A stretch of 64,000 nt of DNA from positions 21,289,642 to 21,353,641 of the forward strand of contig OZ034975.1 in assembly GCA_964030785.1 (NCBI GenBank). Direction: 5' to 3'. Of this stretch, positions 58,901-63,907 are shown piece after piece. Each line of letters begins with the position of its first letter. Within the stretch, counting starts at the first letter, position 1. The notes beneath the pieces were generated by a model. The model ran no database searches. It was given only the letters and a program-made list of their open reading frames with translations, and was not told where the DNA came from. A program made the translations under genes and the position numbers. This stretch comes from Siderastrea siderea. Taxonomy: Eukaryota > Cnidaria > Anthozoa > Scleractinia > Rhizangiidae.

Positions 58901-59232
58901 TTGTTTATGAATGACACGCAAATTATCATTGATATCTCTTCAACCAAACACAAAGCATTTCTTTGAACAAAAGATTTTAGTATTATGCAGTCACAATGTT
59001 GTACAGACCTTGTGTAATACAGTGTTGTGTGGTTCTAGTGTCGTACAGTTGTAGTAGAGCAACTGCAATGAGTGTAATGTAGAAAAGAACTTTCATCGAA
59101 TGAAAAGAACACACTGTACCCCTGGTACAGTGAAAAGAACTTTCATTGAATAAAAAGAACACACTGTACCCCCCGGTACCTTGAAGAGGTAGAAATGATG
59201 ATCCACGCTTTCTGCTTGTTTTTCTTGCAGTC
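10569..59232 (-). CDS. DAW1: Dynein assembly factor with WD repeats (DAW1/WDR69), spliced, partial
   Basis: DAW1 is a WD40 beta-propeller protein needed for assembly and transport of axonemal dynein arms; it acts in cytoplasm and cilia. Twelve minus-strand exons were identified by reading each WD blade: 59180-59232, 56197-56255, 53121-53243, 52141-52180, 45254-45313, 42446-42553, 42001-42107, 41130-41217, 22322-22377, 21150-21223, 19783-19859 and 10569-10661. All have GT donors and AG acceptors, and phase is maintained at all eleven joins, giving 938 nt (about 313 codons) without a stop. The family is usually about 415 residues. The missing part fits about 70 N-terminal and about 33 C-terminal residues, neither seen here. 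Blades show the usual GH...TGS.D.T...W pattern. Introns range from 0.3 to 18.7 kb and are full of transposons. No disabling change is visible, so the gene is probably functional. Confidence 0.94.
10662..12500. other. Intron sequence, no gene recognised
   Basis: Intronic for DAW1. It contains AT-rich unique-looking sequence and two short similar blocks (AAATTTCAACCCG near 11507 and 11698). Frames at 11763-12281 overlap on both strands without recognisable domains. Confidence 0.5.
12405..12480. repeat. Inverted repeat (GGTTACTCTCGGTT)
   Basis: GGTTACTCTCGGTT near 12408 is matched by AACCGAGAGTAACC near 12467. The pair forms a 14-bp stem with a loop of about 45 bases, just upstream of the MADF-like exon. 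Confidence 0.75.
12548..12646 (+). CDS. MADF-domain-like first exon
   Basis: 33 codons starting in AAGATGGCGGC (a YY1-type start context) and ending in phase 0 at a GTACAC donor. The peptide includes [20 protein letters not shown] followed by HHKKECMK. It resembles the first helix of MADF (Myb/SANT-like) domains, which bind DNA and accompany PIF/Harbinger transposases or occur in transcription factors. I found no continuation downstream, where a hairpin MITE follows. It may be a transposon remnant or the start of a gene nested in the DAW1 intron. Confidence 0.4.
12751..13108. mobile_element. Hairpin MITE, ~355 bp
   Basis: Two arms of about 150 bp are almost perfect inverted copies: 12755-12905 versus 12965-13105, ends CCCACACAAACTGTGTGACC. 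They surround a spacer of roughly 60 bases. No coding capacity is present. The whole element could fold into a single long hairpin. Confidence 0.85.
13110..13800. other. AT-rich sequence, possible retroelement 3' end
   Basis: Very AT-rich. A frame at 13380-13601 ends in [10 protein letters not shown] and is followed by tracts such as TATATATTATAC. The block GCCCACATTAGTATGGGACT looks like the 3' end of a retroelement, but I cannot name the family. Confidence 0.35.
14006..14720 (+). pseudogene. Gag-like zinc-knuckle region
   Basis: The frame 14361-14720 ends with a CCHC knuckle, [12 protein letters not shown], in which the first cysteine is replaced by serine (TCT). Upstream frames (13811-14110) contain a charged coiled-coil-like stretch interrupted by stops. 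In intact relatives this protein binds nucleic acid during particle assembly. Confidence 0.65.
14805..15179 (+). pseudogene. Reverse transcriptase N-terminus, truncated
   Basis: The frame has the start of an Ngaro/DIRS reverse transcriptase: [14 protein letters not shown], then [16 protein letters not shown], then [20 protein letters not shown] and SPLSVV. The palm domain with the catalytic aspartates is missing. A stop (near 15178) and a deletion place RNase H sequence almost directly after it. Confidence 0.75.
15207..15703 (+). pseudogene. RNase H / linker region
   Basis: Frame 15207-15437 includes [20 protein letters not shown] followed by PKWIAR, the end of RNase H in these elements. Frame 15368-15703 has [19 protein letters not shown] and [20 protein letters not shown], the conserved linker between RNase H and recombinase. 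The two overlap out of frame. Confidence 0.75.
15855..16145 (+). repeat. Interspersed CCTGTGAGAGGCC motif
   Basis: The 13-mer CCTGTGAGAGGCC occurs at about 15859, 15965 and 16129, with diverged versions at about 15923, 15943 and 15991. Spacing is irregular. It lies between the RNase H and recombinase regions. Confidence 0.7.
16280..17165 (+). pseudogene. Tyrosine recombinase, frameshifted
   Basis: Frame 16467-16865 contains the core-binding domain and the first catalytic Arg box ([20 protein letters not shown]). A frameshift near 16850 leads into 16778-17086, with [10 protein letters not shown] (H-x-x-R). A second shift near 17065 leads to [12 protein letters not shown] and the tyrosine in NMYITET. 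All recombinase motifs are recognisable but spread over three frames, with a stop just before the Tyr. In intact elements it integrates a circular cDNA. Confidence 0.8.
17456..18145. other. Retroelement 3' repeat and MITE-like sequence
   Basis: Bases 17510-17640 repeat the 3' end of the preceding element. Around 17805-17895 two similar segments (CGTAGCGATCATATGGAAACC and the related CGTAGCGTTCATGTGGAAACC) suggest a small dispersed repeat. No gene is seen. Confidence 0.45.
18154..18965 (+). pseudogene. Penelope-like element 3' part with GIY-YIG endonuclease
   Basis: Frames in this stretch form the C-terminal part of a Penelope-like retroelement. The clearest block is at 18631-18852 and just beyond: [20 protein letters not shown] then YRHLHQ, a zinc-binding CxxC joined to the GIY-YIG-type nuclease core, followed after a TGA (18850) by [19 protein letters not shown]. 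The endonuclease primes insertion. The upstream reverse transcriptase is absent or too decayed to read. The internal stop and 5' truncation make it inactive. Confidence 0.8.
19100..19180 (-). ncRNA. Hammerhead-ribozyme-like motif
   Basis: On the minus strand, CTGATGA (19147-19153) is followed by GCCG-TTGAT-CGGC, a perfect 4-bp hairpin, and then GAAA (19129-19132). This is the layout of the hammerhead catalytic core. Such motifs are known in the terminal repeats of Penelope-like elements, and one lies just to the left. One unpaired U follows CUGAUGA, and I cannot place a convincing stem III/cleavage triplet, so activity is uncertain. Confidence 0.4.
19181..19782. other. Intron, no gene recognised
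   Basis: DAW1 intron. A short imperfect palindrome, CGCTAGTAGGTGGCAAC followed by GCCACCTACTAG, lies at about 19452-19489. Nothing else is supported. Confidence 0.5.
19783..19859 (-). CDS. DAW1: DAW1 exon
   Basis: 77 nt. It starts with two bases completing Gly, then [20 protein letters not shown] and GEISK. Donor GTAGGC, acceptor ttgaAG. Phase matches the 21150 exon upstream and the 10569 exon downstream. Confidence 0.92.
20470..21008 (+). pseudogene. Tx1/L1-like LINE fragment
   Basis: The translation reads [20 protein letters not shown], then [12 protein letters not shown] and, after a stop, [20 protein letters not shown]. This corresponds to the region after the reverse transcriptase in the LINE at 47.8-51.5 kb (compare 50331-50800 there). 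It is 5'- and 3'-truncated and in the antisense direction relative to DAW1. Confidence 0.75.
21150..21223 (-). CDS. DAW1: DAW1 exon
   Basis: 74 nt reading [20 protein letters not shown] then ASAD, entered with one base that completes Arg from the previous exon. Acceptor tttcAG, donor GTAAGA. It encodes most of one WD blade. Confidence 0.94.
21330..21545 (+). mobile_element. tRNA-derived SINE
   Basis: The first about 73 bases look like a tRNA: A box TGGTGTAGTGG, B box GGTTCGAGGCC, acceptor arms pairing GGGAC with GTCCC, and TCA at the anticodon position. The body continues with CCCTAGACAAGAAACTTTAC and CTGCTGGGGGTTACCCTCC, a SINE-type tail rather than single-copy flank. It lies in the short intron between two DAW1 exons. 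Confidence 0.7.
22322..22377 (-). CDS. DAW1: DAW1 exon
   Basis: 56 nt reading [18 protein letters not shown] plus two bases of Arg. Acceptor gttgtAG, donor GTAACA. It is the first exon left of the 18.7-kb satellite-filled intron. Confidence 0.93.
23010..23155. repeat. GACGGGGTCTAGTAATACCC short repeats
   Basis: Three degenerate copies of a 35-50 bp repeat built on CCGTCAGGACGGGGTCTAGT. Similar clusters occur at 31378-31490 (three copies) and 35246-35315 (two copies). Each copy contains a small CCCCG/CGGGG inverted repeat. Confidence 0.8.
28647..28763 (-). other. Acidic 38-codon open frame inside the transposon
   Basis: Reads [20 protein letters not shown] followed by [11 protein letters not shown] and a stop. 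It is too short for the usual gene criteria but clearly acidic. It may be a relic of an element-encoded protein or chance. Confidence 0.25.
29067..29129. repeat. 21-bp tandem repeat, three copies
   Basis: Three copies of CGCTTACATAAATCAYTYAT, with one or two differences each, inside the 1.19-kb transposon. Confidence 0.9.
29410..29637 (-). mobile_element. tRNA-Arg-headed SINE, copy 1
   Basis: The 5' head (29554-29625, minus strand) can fold as a tRNA with anticodon TCT (Arg), D-stem GCTC/GAGC and T-stem GTGGG/CCCGC. In this copy the B box has GGGTACGAATCC. The body contains a T-rich stretch (TTTTTC) after the head and ends in ATACATACAC-like sequence. It is fused to satellite sequence on its right. 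Confidence 0.75.
30442..31063. mobile_element. 622-bp MITE with TTAA duplication
   Basis: Ends GGTCATTGCCC and its complement GGAGCAATGATC, flanked by TTAA at 30438-30441 and 31064-31067. The satellite in other units (CATTTAAAAAACGTGACG near 23838) shows the empty TTAA. No coding capacity is visible. A related inverted copy lies at 54182-54770. Confidence 0.8.
31378..31490. repeat. Three-copy CCGTCAGGACGGGGTC repeat
   Basis: Three near-identical 40-bp copies of TACCCCGCCGTCAGGACGG followed by TCTAGTAATACC, then a run of about 20 T. Confidence 0.85.
33082..33373 (+). pseudogene. THAP-domain exon of the Kolobok-like element
   Basis: An open frame starts [17 protein letters not shown] and contains the C2CH zinc-binding pattern: the CVVEC pair, then GCSDHF near residue 70, then IPLSIPAIW in place of the usual AVPTIF box. 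THAP domains bind DNA and occur at the N-terminus of Kolobok and P-element transposases. The frame runs into a good donor (AAG|GTACCT at 33374). No downstream exon was recognised, hence scored as a remnant. Confidence 0.75.
34629..34751 (-). pseudogene. Acidic first exon at the opposite end of the element
   Basis: 41 codons from [19 protein letters not shown] to NEEFFLPYD, very rich in Ser and Glu, ending in phase 0 at a GTAAGA donor. It points inward from the right end of the Kolobok-like element and is conserved in the second copy. Function is unknown. It could be the start of a second element-encoded protein. Confidence 0.55.
35020..35247 (-). mobile_element. tRNA-Arg-headed SINE, copy 2, chimeric end
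   Basis: Same SINE as at 29410 and 36610. Its tRNA-like head is cut after CAACTGAGCTAC (plus strand) and continues directly into CCCGCCGTCAGGACGG of the satellite short repeat. The first bases of the tRNA-like acceptor arm are therefore replaced. Confidence 0.8.
36610..36838 (-). mobile_element. tRNA-Arg-headed SINE, copy 3, intact head
   Basis: The head at 36765-36836 (minus strand) keeps A box TAGCTCAGTTGG and B box GGTTCGAATCC. Acceptor arms GGCCTCG and CGGGGTC pair with one or two wobbles, and a T-run follows. The anticodon stem has only three pairs, arguing for a SINE rather than a working tRNA. Left flank is the same satellite position as in the other copies. Confidence 0.8.
39887..40208. 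mobile_element. 322-bp hAT-like MITE
   Basis: Ends CAACCTCGTCCCCAGGGC with about 60-bp inverted arms. GCTTGTGTA is present on both sides (39878-39886 and 40209-40217), consistent with an 8-9 bp duplication. The centre has a perfect 13-bp hairpin, AAATACTCCACGA / TCGTGGAGTATTT, near 40112-40138. Confidence 0.85.
41130..41217 (-). CDS. DAW1: DAW1 exon
   Basis: 88 nt. One base completes Arg, then [20 protein letters not shown] and SSFIVTGSM. Acceptor ttttcAG, donor GTAAGT. It ends at the right border of the satellite-filled intron. Confidence 0.94.
41320..41550. repeat. Dispersed repeat, copy 1
   Basis: TTTTGTCTATTTTGTGG and ACAAAATTACAAATCCATAT are shared, in the same order and orientation, with 57700-57910. 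Both copies are intronic. Family not recognised. Confidence 0.7.
42001..42107 (-). CDS. DAW1: DAW1 exon
   Basis: 107 nt reading [20 protein letters not shown] then [15 protein letters not shown] and two bases of Arg. Donor GTTAGT is non-consensus but valid; acceptor catAG. Confidence 0.94.
42446..42553 (-). CDS. DAW1: DAW1 exon
   Basis: 108 nt, phase 0 at both ends, reading [20 protein letters not shown] then [16 protein letters not shown]. Acceptor gacAG, donor GTGAGT. Confidence 0.95.
43070..43192 (+). pseudogene. Acidic exon, second copy, start codon lost
   Basis: Equivalent to 34629-34751 with one or two substitutions ([18 protein letters not shown] conserved). The ATG is TTG here. The GTAAGA donor is kept. 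Confidence 0.6.
44470..44755 (-). pseudogene. THAP exon, second copy, broken
   Basis: The start codon is ATA. A 16-bp deletion just after the first zinc cysteine removes the second cysteine and shifts the frame. The rest ([26 protein letters not shown]) and the GTACCT donor are kept. Confidence 0.75.
45254..45313 (-). CDS. DAW1: DAW1 exon
   Basis: 60 nt, phase 0, reading [20 protein letters not shown]. Acceptor tttgtAG, donor GTAAGT. Confidence 0.94.
45578..45874 (-). CDS. Uncharacterised 98-residue open frame
   Basis: Starts [20 protein letters not shown] in an AAAATGGCG context. It has a basic N-terminus, a charged helical middle ([19 protein letters not shown]) and [13 protein letters not shown], a pattern seen at the start of cnidarian transposon-like nuclear proteins. 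The frame is open to a stop at the GGCGGCCGATATAA end. It could be the first exon of a DNA-transposon or nested gene; no partner exon was found. Confidence 0.35.
   Translation of the reverse strand: MASSSGGHGGKRTNSGRKRKFEDQAEYKKAWSRNHKRIYLENRIFRSWLQAKFDAGYEASSDSDFVAHLRFLEITALIECKIDANYFHSPANPSWRPI
45892..45926. repeat. Perfect 17-bp-arm palindrome
   Basis: AAACTTGAAAACATCAG and its exact complement are separated by one base. It lies 18 bases upstream of the start of the 45578-45874 frame. Confidence 0.95.
45970..46180. mobile_element. ~210-bp MITE
   Basis: GGAACTTTAGACTTGAGTAT at the left and the inverted AATCTAAAGTTCAC at the right bound a stretch rich in GAGTACGAG-type motifs. There is no coding capacity. 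Confidence 0.6.
46900..46983. repeat. (AAT)n microsatellite
   Basis: About 28 AAT/AAC triplets, followed by a small repeat TTAGCACTTAGCGC and ATAAGCGCTATATAAAT. Confidence 0.95.
47796..48512 (+). pseudogene. LINE APE-type endonuclease domain
   Basis: Residues follow the apurinic-endonuclease order: SFNARGLN (Asn), IFLQETYS (Glu), VIGGDFNC (Asp/Asn), and SDHSPVTI near 48478 (Asp-His). A TGA at 48429-48431 interrupts the frame just before the last motif. The intact enzyme nicks target DNA to prime reverse transcription. Confidence 0.85.
48513..51449 (+). pseudogene. LINE reverse transcriptase and zinc-knuckle region
   Basis: Motifs in order: [75 protein letters not shown] with both catalytic aspartates (about 49879-49890), then [18 protein letters not shown] (Cys/His zinc motif). 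Lesions: TAG at 48936, a frameshift near 49365, TAG at 49514, TAA at 49985 and TAA at 50580. The long last frame is intact (50589-51449). Confidence 0.85.
52141..52180 (-). CDS. DAW1: DAW1 micro-exon (40 nt)
   Basis: One base completes Gly, then [13 protein letters not shown]. Acceptor tccAG, donor GTACGT. It joins the NPYG end of the exon at 53121 to LWSAETG at 45313. Confidence 0.94.
53121..53243 (-). CDS. DAW1: DAW1 exon
   Basis: 123 nt reading [20 protein letters not shown] then [20 protein letters not shown]. The first T completes AGT (Ser) from the exon at 56197. Acceptor attaAG, donor GTAAGT. Confidence 0.95.
54182..54770 (-). mobile_element. TTAA-MITE, second copy
   Basis: Inverted relative of 30442-31063, starting at TTAA (54178-54181) with GGTCATTTCCCCGAAATAAA. 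Similarity continues to about 54770 (GGACGTGTGCGCTCTAATGA) and is then lost, so the far terminus is missing. Confidence 0.75.
54945..55432. mobile_element. ~490-bp MITE with long inverted arms
   Basis: Arms of about 185 bp (ends GGCCCGGTGGAAAAAGGGCG) run from 54960 to about 55130 and from about 55245 to 55425. The spacer is about 110 bases. There is no coding capacity. Confidence 0.85.
55473..55578 (+). repeat. Two long G-runs
   Basis: An 18-base G run (55473-55490) and a 14-base G run (55565-55578), about 75 bases apart. Such tracts can form G-quadruplexes and are often misassembled. Confidence 0.9.
55886..55921 (+). other. tRNA-like fragment (5' half)
   Basis: CATATAGCTCAGTTGGTAGA followed by GCACTGAAGCCTGA matches a tRNA D-arm/A-box and the start of an anticodon arm. 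The B box is absent. Probably a SINE relic. Confidence 0.5.
56197..56255 (-). CDS. DAW1: DAW1 exon
   Basis: 59 nt reading [19 protein letters not shown] plus two bases of Ser. Acceptor ttgtAG, donor GTAACA. It starts the first WD blade. Confidence 0.94.
56423..56995. repeat. 189-bp tandem repeat, three copies
   Basis: Copies begin at about 56423, 56614 and 56803 and are almost identical (the first has an extra TA). Each contains TTATGCACC and, 50 bases on, GGTGCATAA, so each unit can form a hairpin. The near identity suggests recent duplication or possibly assembly effects. Confidence 0.95.
57320..57374. repeat. TGCAGAC short tandem repeats
   Basis: About seven imperfect copies of TGCAGACYR. 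A related inverted cluster (GTCTGCATGGTCAGCAGTCT) occurs near 58128-58147. Confidence 0.85.
57700..57910. repeat. Dispersed repeat, copy 2
   Basis: Direct relative of 41320-41550, sharing ACAAAATTACAAATCCATAT and neighbouring blocks. Confidence 0.7.
57911..59081. other. Intron, nothing recognised
   Basis: AT-rich DAW1 intron. The frame at 58500-58730 lacks known domains. Confidence 0.5.
59082..59179. repeat. 50-bp tandem duplication abutting a splice donor
   Basis: GAAAAGAACTTTCATYGAAT and the following ACACACTGTACCCC occur at 59082 and 59132. The second copy ends at the GTACCG donor of the DAW1 exon 59180-59232. Confidence 0.85.
59180..59232 (-). CDS. DAW1: DAW1 exon (most N-terminal one found)
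   Basis: 53 nt. GA completes Arg, then [17 protein letters not shown], matching the end of the N-terminal helical region of DAW1. Acceptor caacAG, donor GTACCG. Upstream exon(s) with the start codon were not found up to 64000. Confidence 0.9.
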
Positions 59233-60600
59233 CTGTTGCAGAATTGGTCAAGGTCAATTTACTTTTAATTATGGTTAGAAAAAACATATATTAATTATAT
59301 AGTCATAAAGTTGAGTGTACATATAACCAGGACAGTCATGATAGAAAAAAATGTCATGTATCCACATTCGTCCATCATGTTGATCAAACATGTAGTAAAA
59401 ATAGAACGGTCTACATGTAAATGGACATCAAAACTGAGACGGATCAATTTAATTTAACTGTTGTGAGTATCAACACCTTGGTTTTTTAATTATGCAAAAA
59501 AAAAGTTAGGCTTAATTGACAGTATTTAAGGGTACAGTATAAAATTGAAGAACAGCTCCTCTATAGTAAGCTATGGGCTGACTGAGAAATGACAGTTGGC
59601 TGACTGTGTCCATGATCCAGGCAACAGATAAGTGACAATAATAAATTGATTGCCTCTTTCTACAACTTGTATGGTATTTAGCCTTTTTCTCAAAGCCATT
59701 TTGTTTCCCCCACTTGCTTTGGTGCTTGGATGTAAGCAATGCATGATTAACCAGTTGTTCAGTATCTTTCTCACACAGCAGCCATTTTGAAAATATAAAA
59801 ATATAATTTAAAAATAAATATAATTATTGGTTCAGCTAGTGCAAGGTCTACAACAGAGAAACCACAAGGTCTGGGGTGACTAAAATGTTAAGTCTGGCCA
59901 TAATCTCAGAGCTTCTCCTTGCATGCTGAGAATAATAAGAAAATTACAAGGGAAGTCATTGCGAGTGGACGCTTAGTTGAAAGCTCTATGCAATCCTAAA
60001 CTTGGACCAGTCAAACTGCATCTATGAATTAAGCCTCTTTCTTGTTTTGTGCATAGCAACTTGTCGTGTTAGCATGGCCAACGAAGATCTGACAAGAAAC
60101 ACCAAAGAGAGTGAGCAGCCTGGGTTTCGAAGATGGCACCTTTTAACATTTAAAAGCGTTCAGTTACTGAATATAAACCCTCATTACAAAACTTACAAAT
60201 GCTATACAAGAGCAAGCTTACATGTAAGTCTACAGTATGACAACCGAAACCTAAACCTAGAGGCAAGGCTGAGTCGAGGTGGCTCAGCTAGAAGTTAAAC
60301 TGAAATGGAATTATATGGTACCCTGAAGCAAATGATTAATGATCAATGAGGGGAAAAAACAAGGAAGATGGGAAGAAGGGAAAGAAGGAATGAAAGATTG
60401 GTAGAGAGAGAAACGAAGAAAAGAGGAATTACAAAAATAAGGGAAAAGAAAATAACAGAACTGGGGAAGCAAATGCTGACAGTTGTTTCGACACAAAAAA
60501 TCACCAAGGGCATTAGTGGGCATAGTGATGGTGTACAAACACAAGAAACTGGCTAAAGCGAAAATGTCATTTTCTCTTCACTCCACACCACTAGTGAAGG
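59233..60600. other. Intron or flank, no gene recognised
   Basis: Upstream of the first identified DAW1 exon. Frames at 60002-60298 and 60311-60556 are low complexity or without domains. Confidence 0.45.
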
Positions 60601-60625
60601 ACAGATTTAGAGAGACTGTGCACCG

Positions 60626-61025
60626 TGCCCAGGGAGGGGGGAATTTGAACGTTGCATTGGAAGGGTGGGGAATTTGAACCCGATTTATCTCTTGTTTTGA
60701 CATAATACACCGTGAGGTTTTTTCGGTTTTTGCAGAGTTTGACCAATTTACAAGATAGAATTTCGCCTTTTTAGTGAATAACTCTTTCAAAAGGGTCTTT
60801 AAAAGAAGTTTGAAGGTGTCATTATGGCACATCTCTCTCAAAAGCGTGTAAAGTGTTTGATTGAATACGAAATCTGTCTTTGAGTAGAGGTACTACAGTT
60901 GTAATTGGTGGGACATTTGAACGGCACGGCTTTTTTGCCTCGCAGGGAGGGAATTTGAACAAGCCAATCTTCAAAAGTTCAGATGCCCGGAGGGGTTGCC
61001 CGGGGAGGGGGGATGTTGAACTTTC
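60626..61025. repeat. Direct repeats of GGGAGGGGGGAATTTGAAC type
   Basis: GCCCAGGGAGGGGGGAATTT at 60629 and GCCCGGGGAGGGGGGATGTT near 60999 are direct copies about 370 bp apart. Further GGGAATTTGAAC blocks lie at about 60667 and 60948. They may be the terminal repeats of a small element. Confidence 0.5.
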
Positions 61026-61190
61026 GAATTGATCGGTGCATATTCAAACCTAAATTTTATTGAACGCTTGCCAGATAGATTTCTCAGTATTTTGGAAGAT
61101 GACTGTGATCGCCAGAAAAGCATAAAAATAAAGTTTTCCGCCTCTTCTGGTTTCCATCGTGCAGTGTAATTCAATCTTCTCCATGACAAT

Positions 61191-62708
61191 GGGTTATTCC
61201 AGAAAAAATCCACACACCCCCGACGGATGGCAAGAGTTTTTGACCCTCTCCTTCCTCCCGGATTTCCTGTACCTTTAGACCCCTCCCCCCGCCCAGATTT
61301 CCAAGGCCAGAGGCCCCCCTCCCGCCCGGATTTCCCTGATTTACTATGGGCCCTAAATTCAATATTCAGTCCGTTGAAAATACGTAGAATCGCATCCTGA
61401 AGATAATGACTGTGGAGCTCAATTTTAATTTTAATTTGTTCTTGTGATAACAACGGAAATTACGAACGGGTTTTGTACTCGTAACAACATGATTAAAAGT
61501 TATTTTCTTCCCTTTTAGCACTGAACTACAGCTGTAGCCCATTCCTGTGGAAATGCTCAATGAAGCTGATAGCGGCGAATAAAATAAATAAATAAATAAA
61601 ATTATATAAATCGTCAACGTAAAACTCGAGAACGGAGTATTGAATTACGTGTACCCGAGGTCAAAACAACTTTCAAATCGAAACTTTTCCCGGACCTATT
61701 CTTGCCATAATTGAAATAAATGTTAAATAAAACTAAAAGTTAGAATTAAAGTTAACGACGGCAGCGGTAATTTAACAGGAGAATGATAAATTTAGCCCGT
61801 TGAAATCTATTTCGTGCTCCTTCTGTTGCAGACGCAATTTGCATACGTCAAAAGTCATTTGAAACCTATGCGTAAGGCAACCATTTCATAAAATGTCCTG
61901 CCATCTGTGACGCGAAAAGTATCCGATTTATATTCCTCTATACCACACAGAAGATACTCAATGACAGAGTGCAATTTAAAGATATTTTGCCCAAGAAACA
62001 TTCGTTAGCAGAAGCAAAGGAAACATGTCACAAGAAAACGTGTCCAGAGACACGCGCATTCCGATACAGTGTGCAAGTTTATTATTTTACATTTCACTTT
62101 CTTGGTTTTTGTGTTCCTTCAAATTGATAAGATAAAAATTTATGACAGACAAACAACTATAAGAAATGAAATTCATTTGAGCAAGGTATTTGTAATTTGA
62201 AACTTGTCAACACTCGCGTCGAATGCAGTCCACTTGTCCAATTTATTTCTTGAGAGATGACTCAAGCGACTACGTTGTTGCTCATTTTTTTTTTCATCTC
62301 TAAACTGTCAACTTACATTTGGCCAGTACTGTAATACAATACAAAGTTCCAAGCTTTAAATTTGGTTCGCTGAGCATGCTTCGTAGCTATCACGTCAACC
62401 GCATTTCTCCTTTTATCACTTTTATAATATTCTTCGCAGAATCTTTGAAACTGAACCTAAAAGCGTTTAAGGTAAGAAATGCGTACTTTGAAAGACTACT
62501 ACTTTCTTTGATTCGGAGGAAGTTTCTTCCGTAAAGTCAAAGATCTAAAAAACTGAGGTTACATTTTTTAATGACTCCCGAAGAAGAGTTTTAAGTCTAG
62601 ACTCCCCCTCCCACCTGGATTTCCAGAGCCCTCGACCCCCCCCCCCTCCCGCGAGAATTTCCAGCGTGCCATCCGTCGGGGAGGTGTGGATTTTTTCTGG
62701 AATAACCC
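61191..62708. mobile_element. 1.52-kb inverted-repeat element with AAT duplication
   Basis: GGGTTATTCCAGAAAAAATC at the left and its complement at the right end bound the element. AAT flanks both ends (61188-61190 and 62709-62711). The arms share GACGGATGGCA and G/C-rich CCCGGATTTCC blocks over about 110 bp. No transposase is seen. A related G/C-rich end lies at 63908-64000. Confidence 0.75.
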
Positions 62709-62838
62709 AATTAGCCTCCCGTTGTCTCGTCGACTGGCGGTGAAAGTTTGACATGCCACCGATTTTGCAATTTGCATAATTCTGCTTTTATTTATGCTGA
62801 TGCAAGGCTGTGGTAAACCGCCTTCTCTGGAGACCTGA

Positions 62839-63028
62839 TAGCCTGTTCCAGGCATTCAGATAGTGGAGCGTGAGCGAAAAATATAGAATGATATAGGGCT
62901 AGATATAGTGAGCGAAAGAGCGGGAAAAAACGAGGGGAGACTGGGGAAGTCACCCTCGTTTTTACCCGCTCTTTCGCTCGCTATATTTTTCGCTCGCGCT
63001 CCACTATCTGAACGACTGGAACAGGCTA
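62839..63028. mobile_element. 190-bp MITE
   Basis: Ends TAGCCTGTTCCAG / CTGGAACAGGCTA with arms of about 75 bp rich in GAGCGAAA-type motifs. GAGACCTG occurs on both sides (62830-62837 and 63029-63036), a likely 8-9 bp target duplication. Confidence 0.8.
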
Positions 63029-63905
63029 GAGACCTGGCAAAGCTAGAAAACTTTAGCACAACTAGATTTATCCAATGTAAAGTTTAGCCAAAAACGACAT
63101 TGCAAGCAGCATGAATGCATTCCAAAACATTTCAGCACACACGCGGGAATGTTCTGTAAACAAATTTATCTGAACAATGGTTCATGTTATGCACTCCCAT
63201 CAAACACTTCCCTTTTAATACTTGGGATGCCTTTTACTTTATTATTTTTATACTTGCTTTATGCAATTGTAATGATGACTATGTGATTTTCCACTGCTAC
63301 CGAAGAAATTCTGCCCGTTTCTTTCATGCCGAAATATTAATGTTTGGAGTCAAAACCTGTGAAACGGGCATGTTTTTATTTTTGATTTATATAACGCACC
63401 TGAGTCATAAATTTCTAACAAGTAAATATTTGTCTGCCGAACTATAATTATTACAGTGTTTTTATGTAGTTTTCGATCAAGAATTACTCTTAGCGGGATC
63501 AGGAACTGTTTTGTGTCAATTCCGAATTATTACTGTGCTCAATGTTGACGCAATAATTCAGTTCAAATGATAGTTTTCATGCCGGCGAACAACAACGAAG
63601 AAATGCGACGTAATGTCTGCGCTGCTACTAGCAGAGACGGATAAAGTTCGAAATCAAATGACAGACGTATCTGATTAAATATGTGTGACAGAGATTCTCG
63701 GTGTAGTTTACGGGATTTACTCGTCTTCCACAGCATGAGCTGTTCGCTAATCAGCCGCTGTTTGGTAAAATGACCGGACTCTTGCAGCACCAGAAATCGA
63801 GCCTGATCACCTTTATTAATGTTTGCATCCACGGATCGGTAAGCAAAATGCAAACAAAGAAAATTTAACATATAGGAATAATGGAACAGGTCTGGAAAAA
63901 GTAAT
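63029..63905. other. No gene recognised
   Basis: Frames at 63184-63447 and 63563-63961 have no known domain. The sequence is AT-rich and shows no repeat structure that I can support. Confidence 0.45.
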
Positions 63906-63907
63906 AT

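Noticed and set aside
60002..60298. 98-codon frame with hydrophobic N-terminus resembling a signal peptide
   Set aside because: No family match, no conserved context, lies in probable DAW1 intron or flank on the opposite strand.
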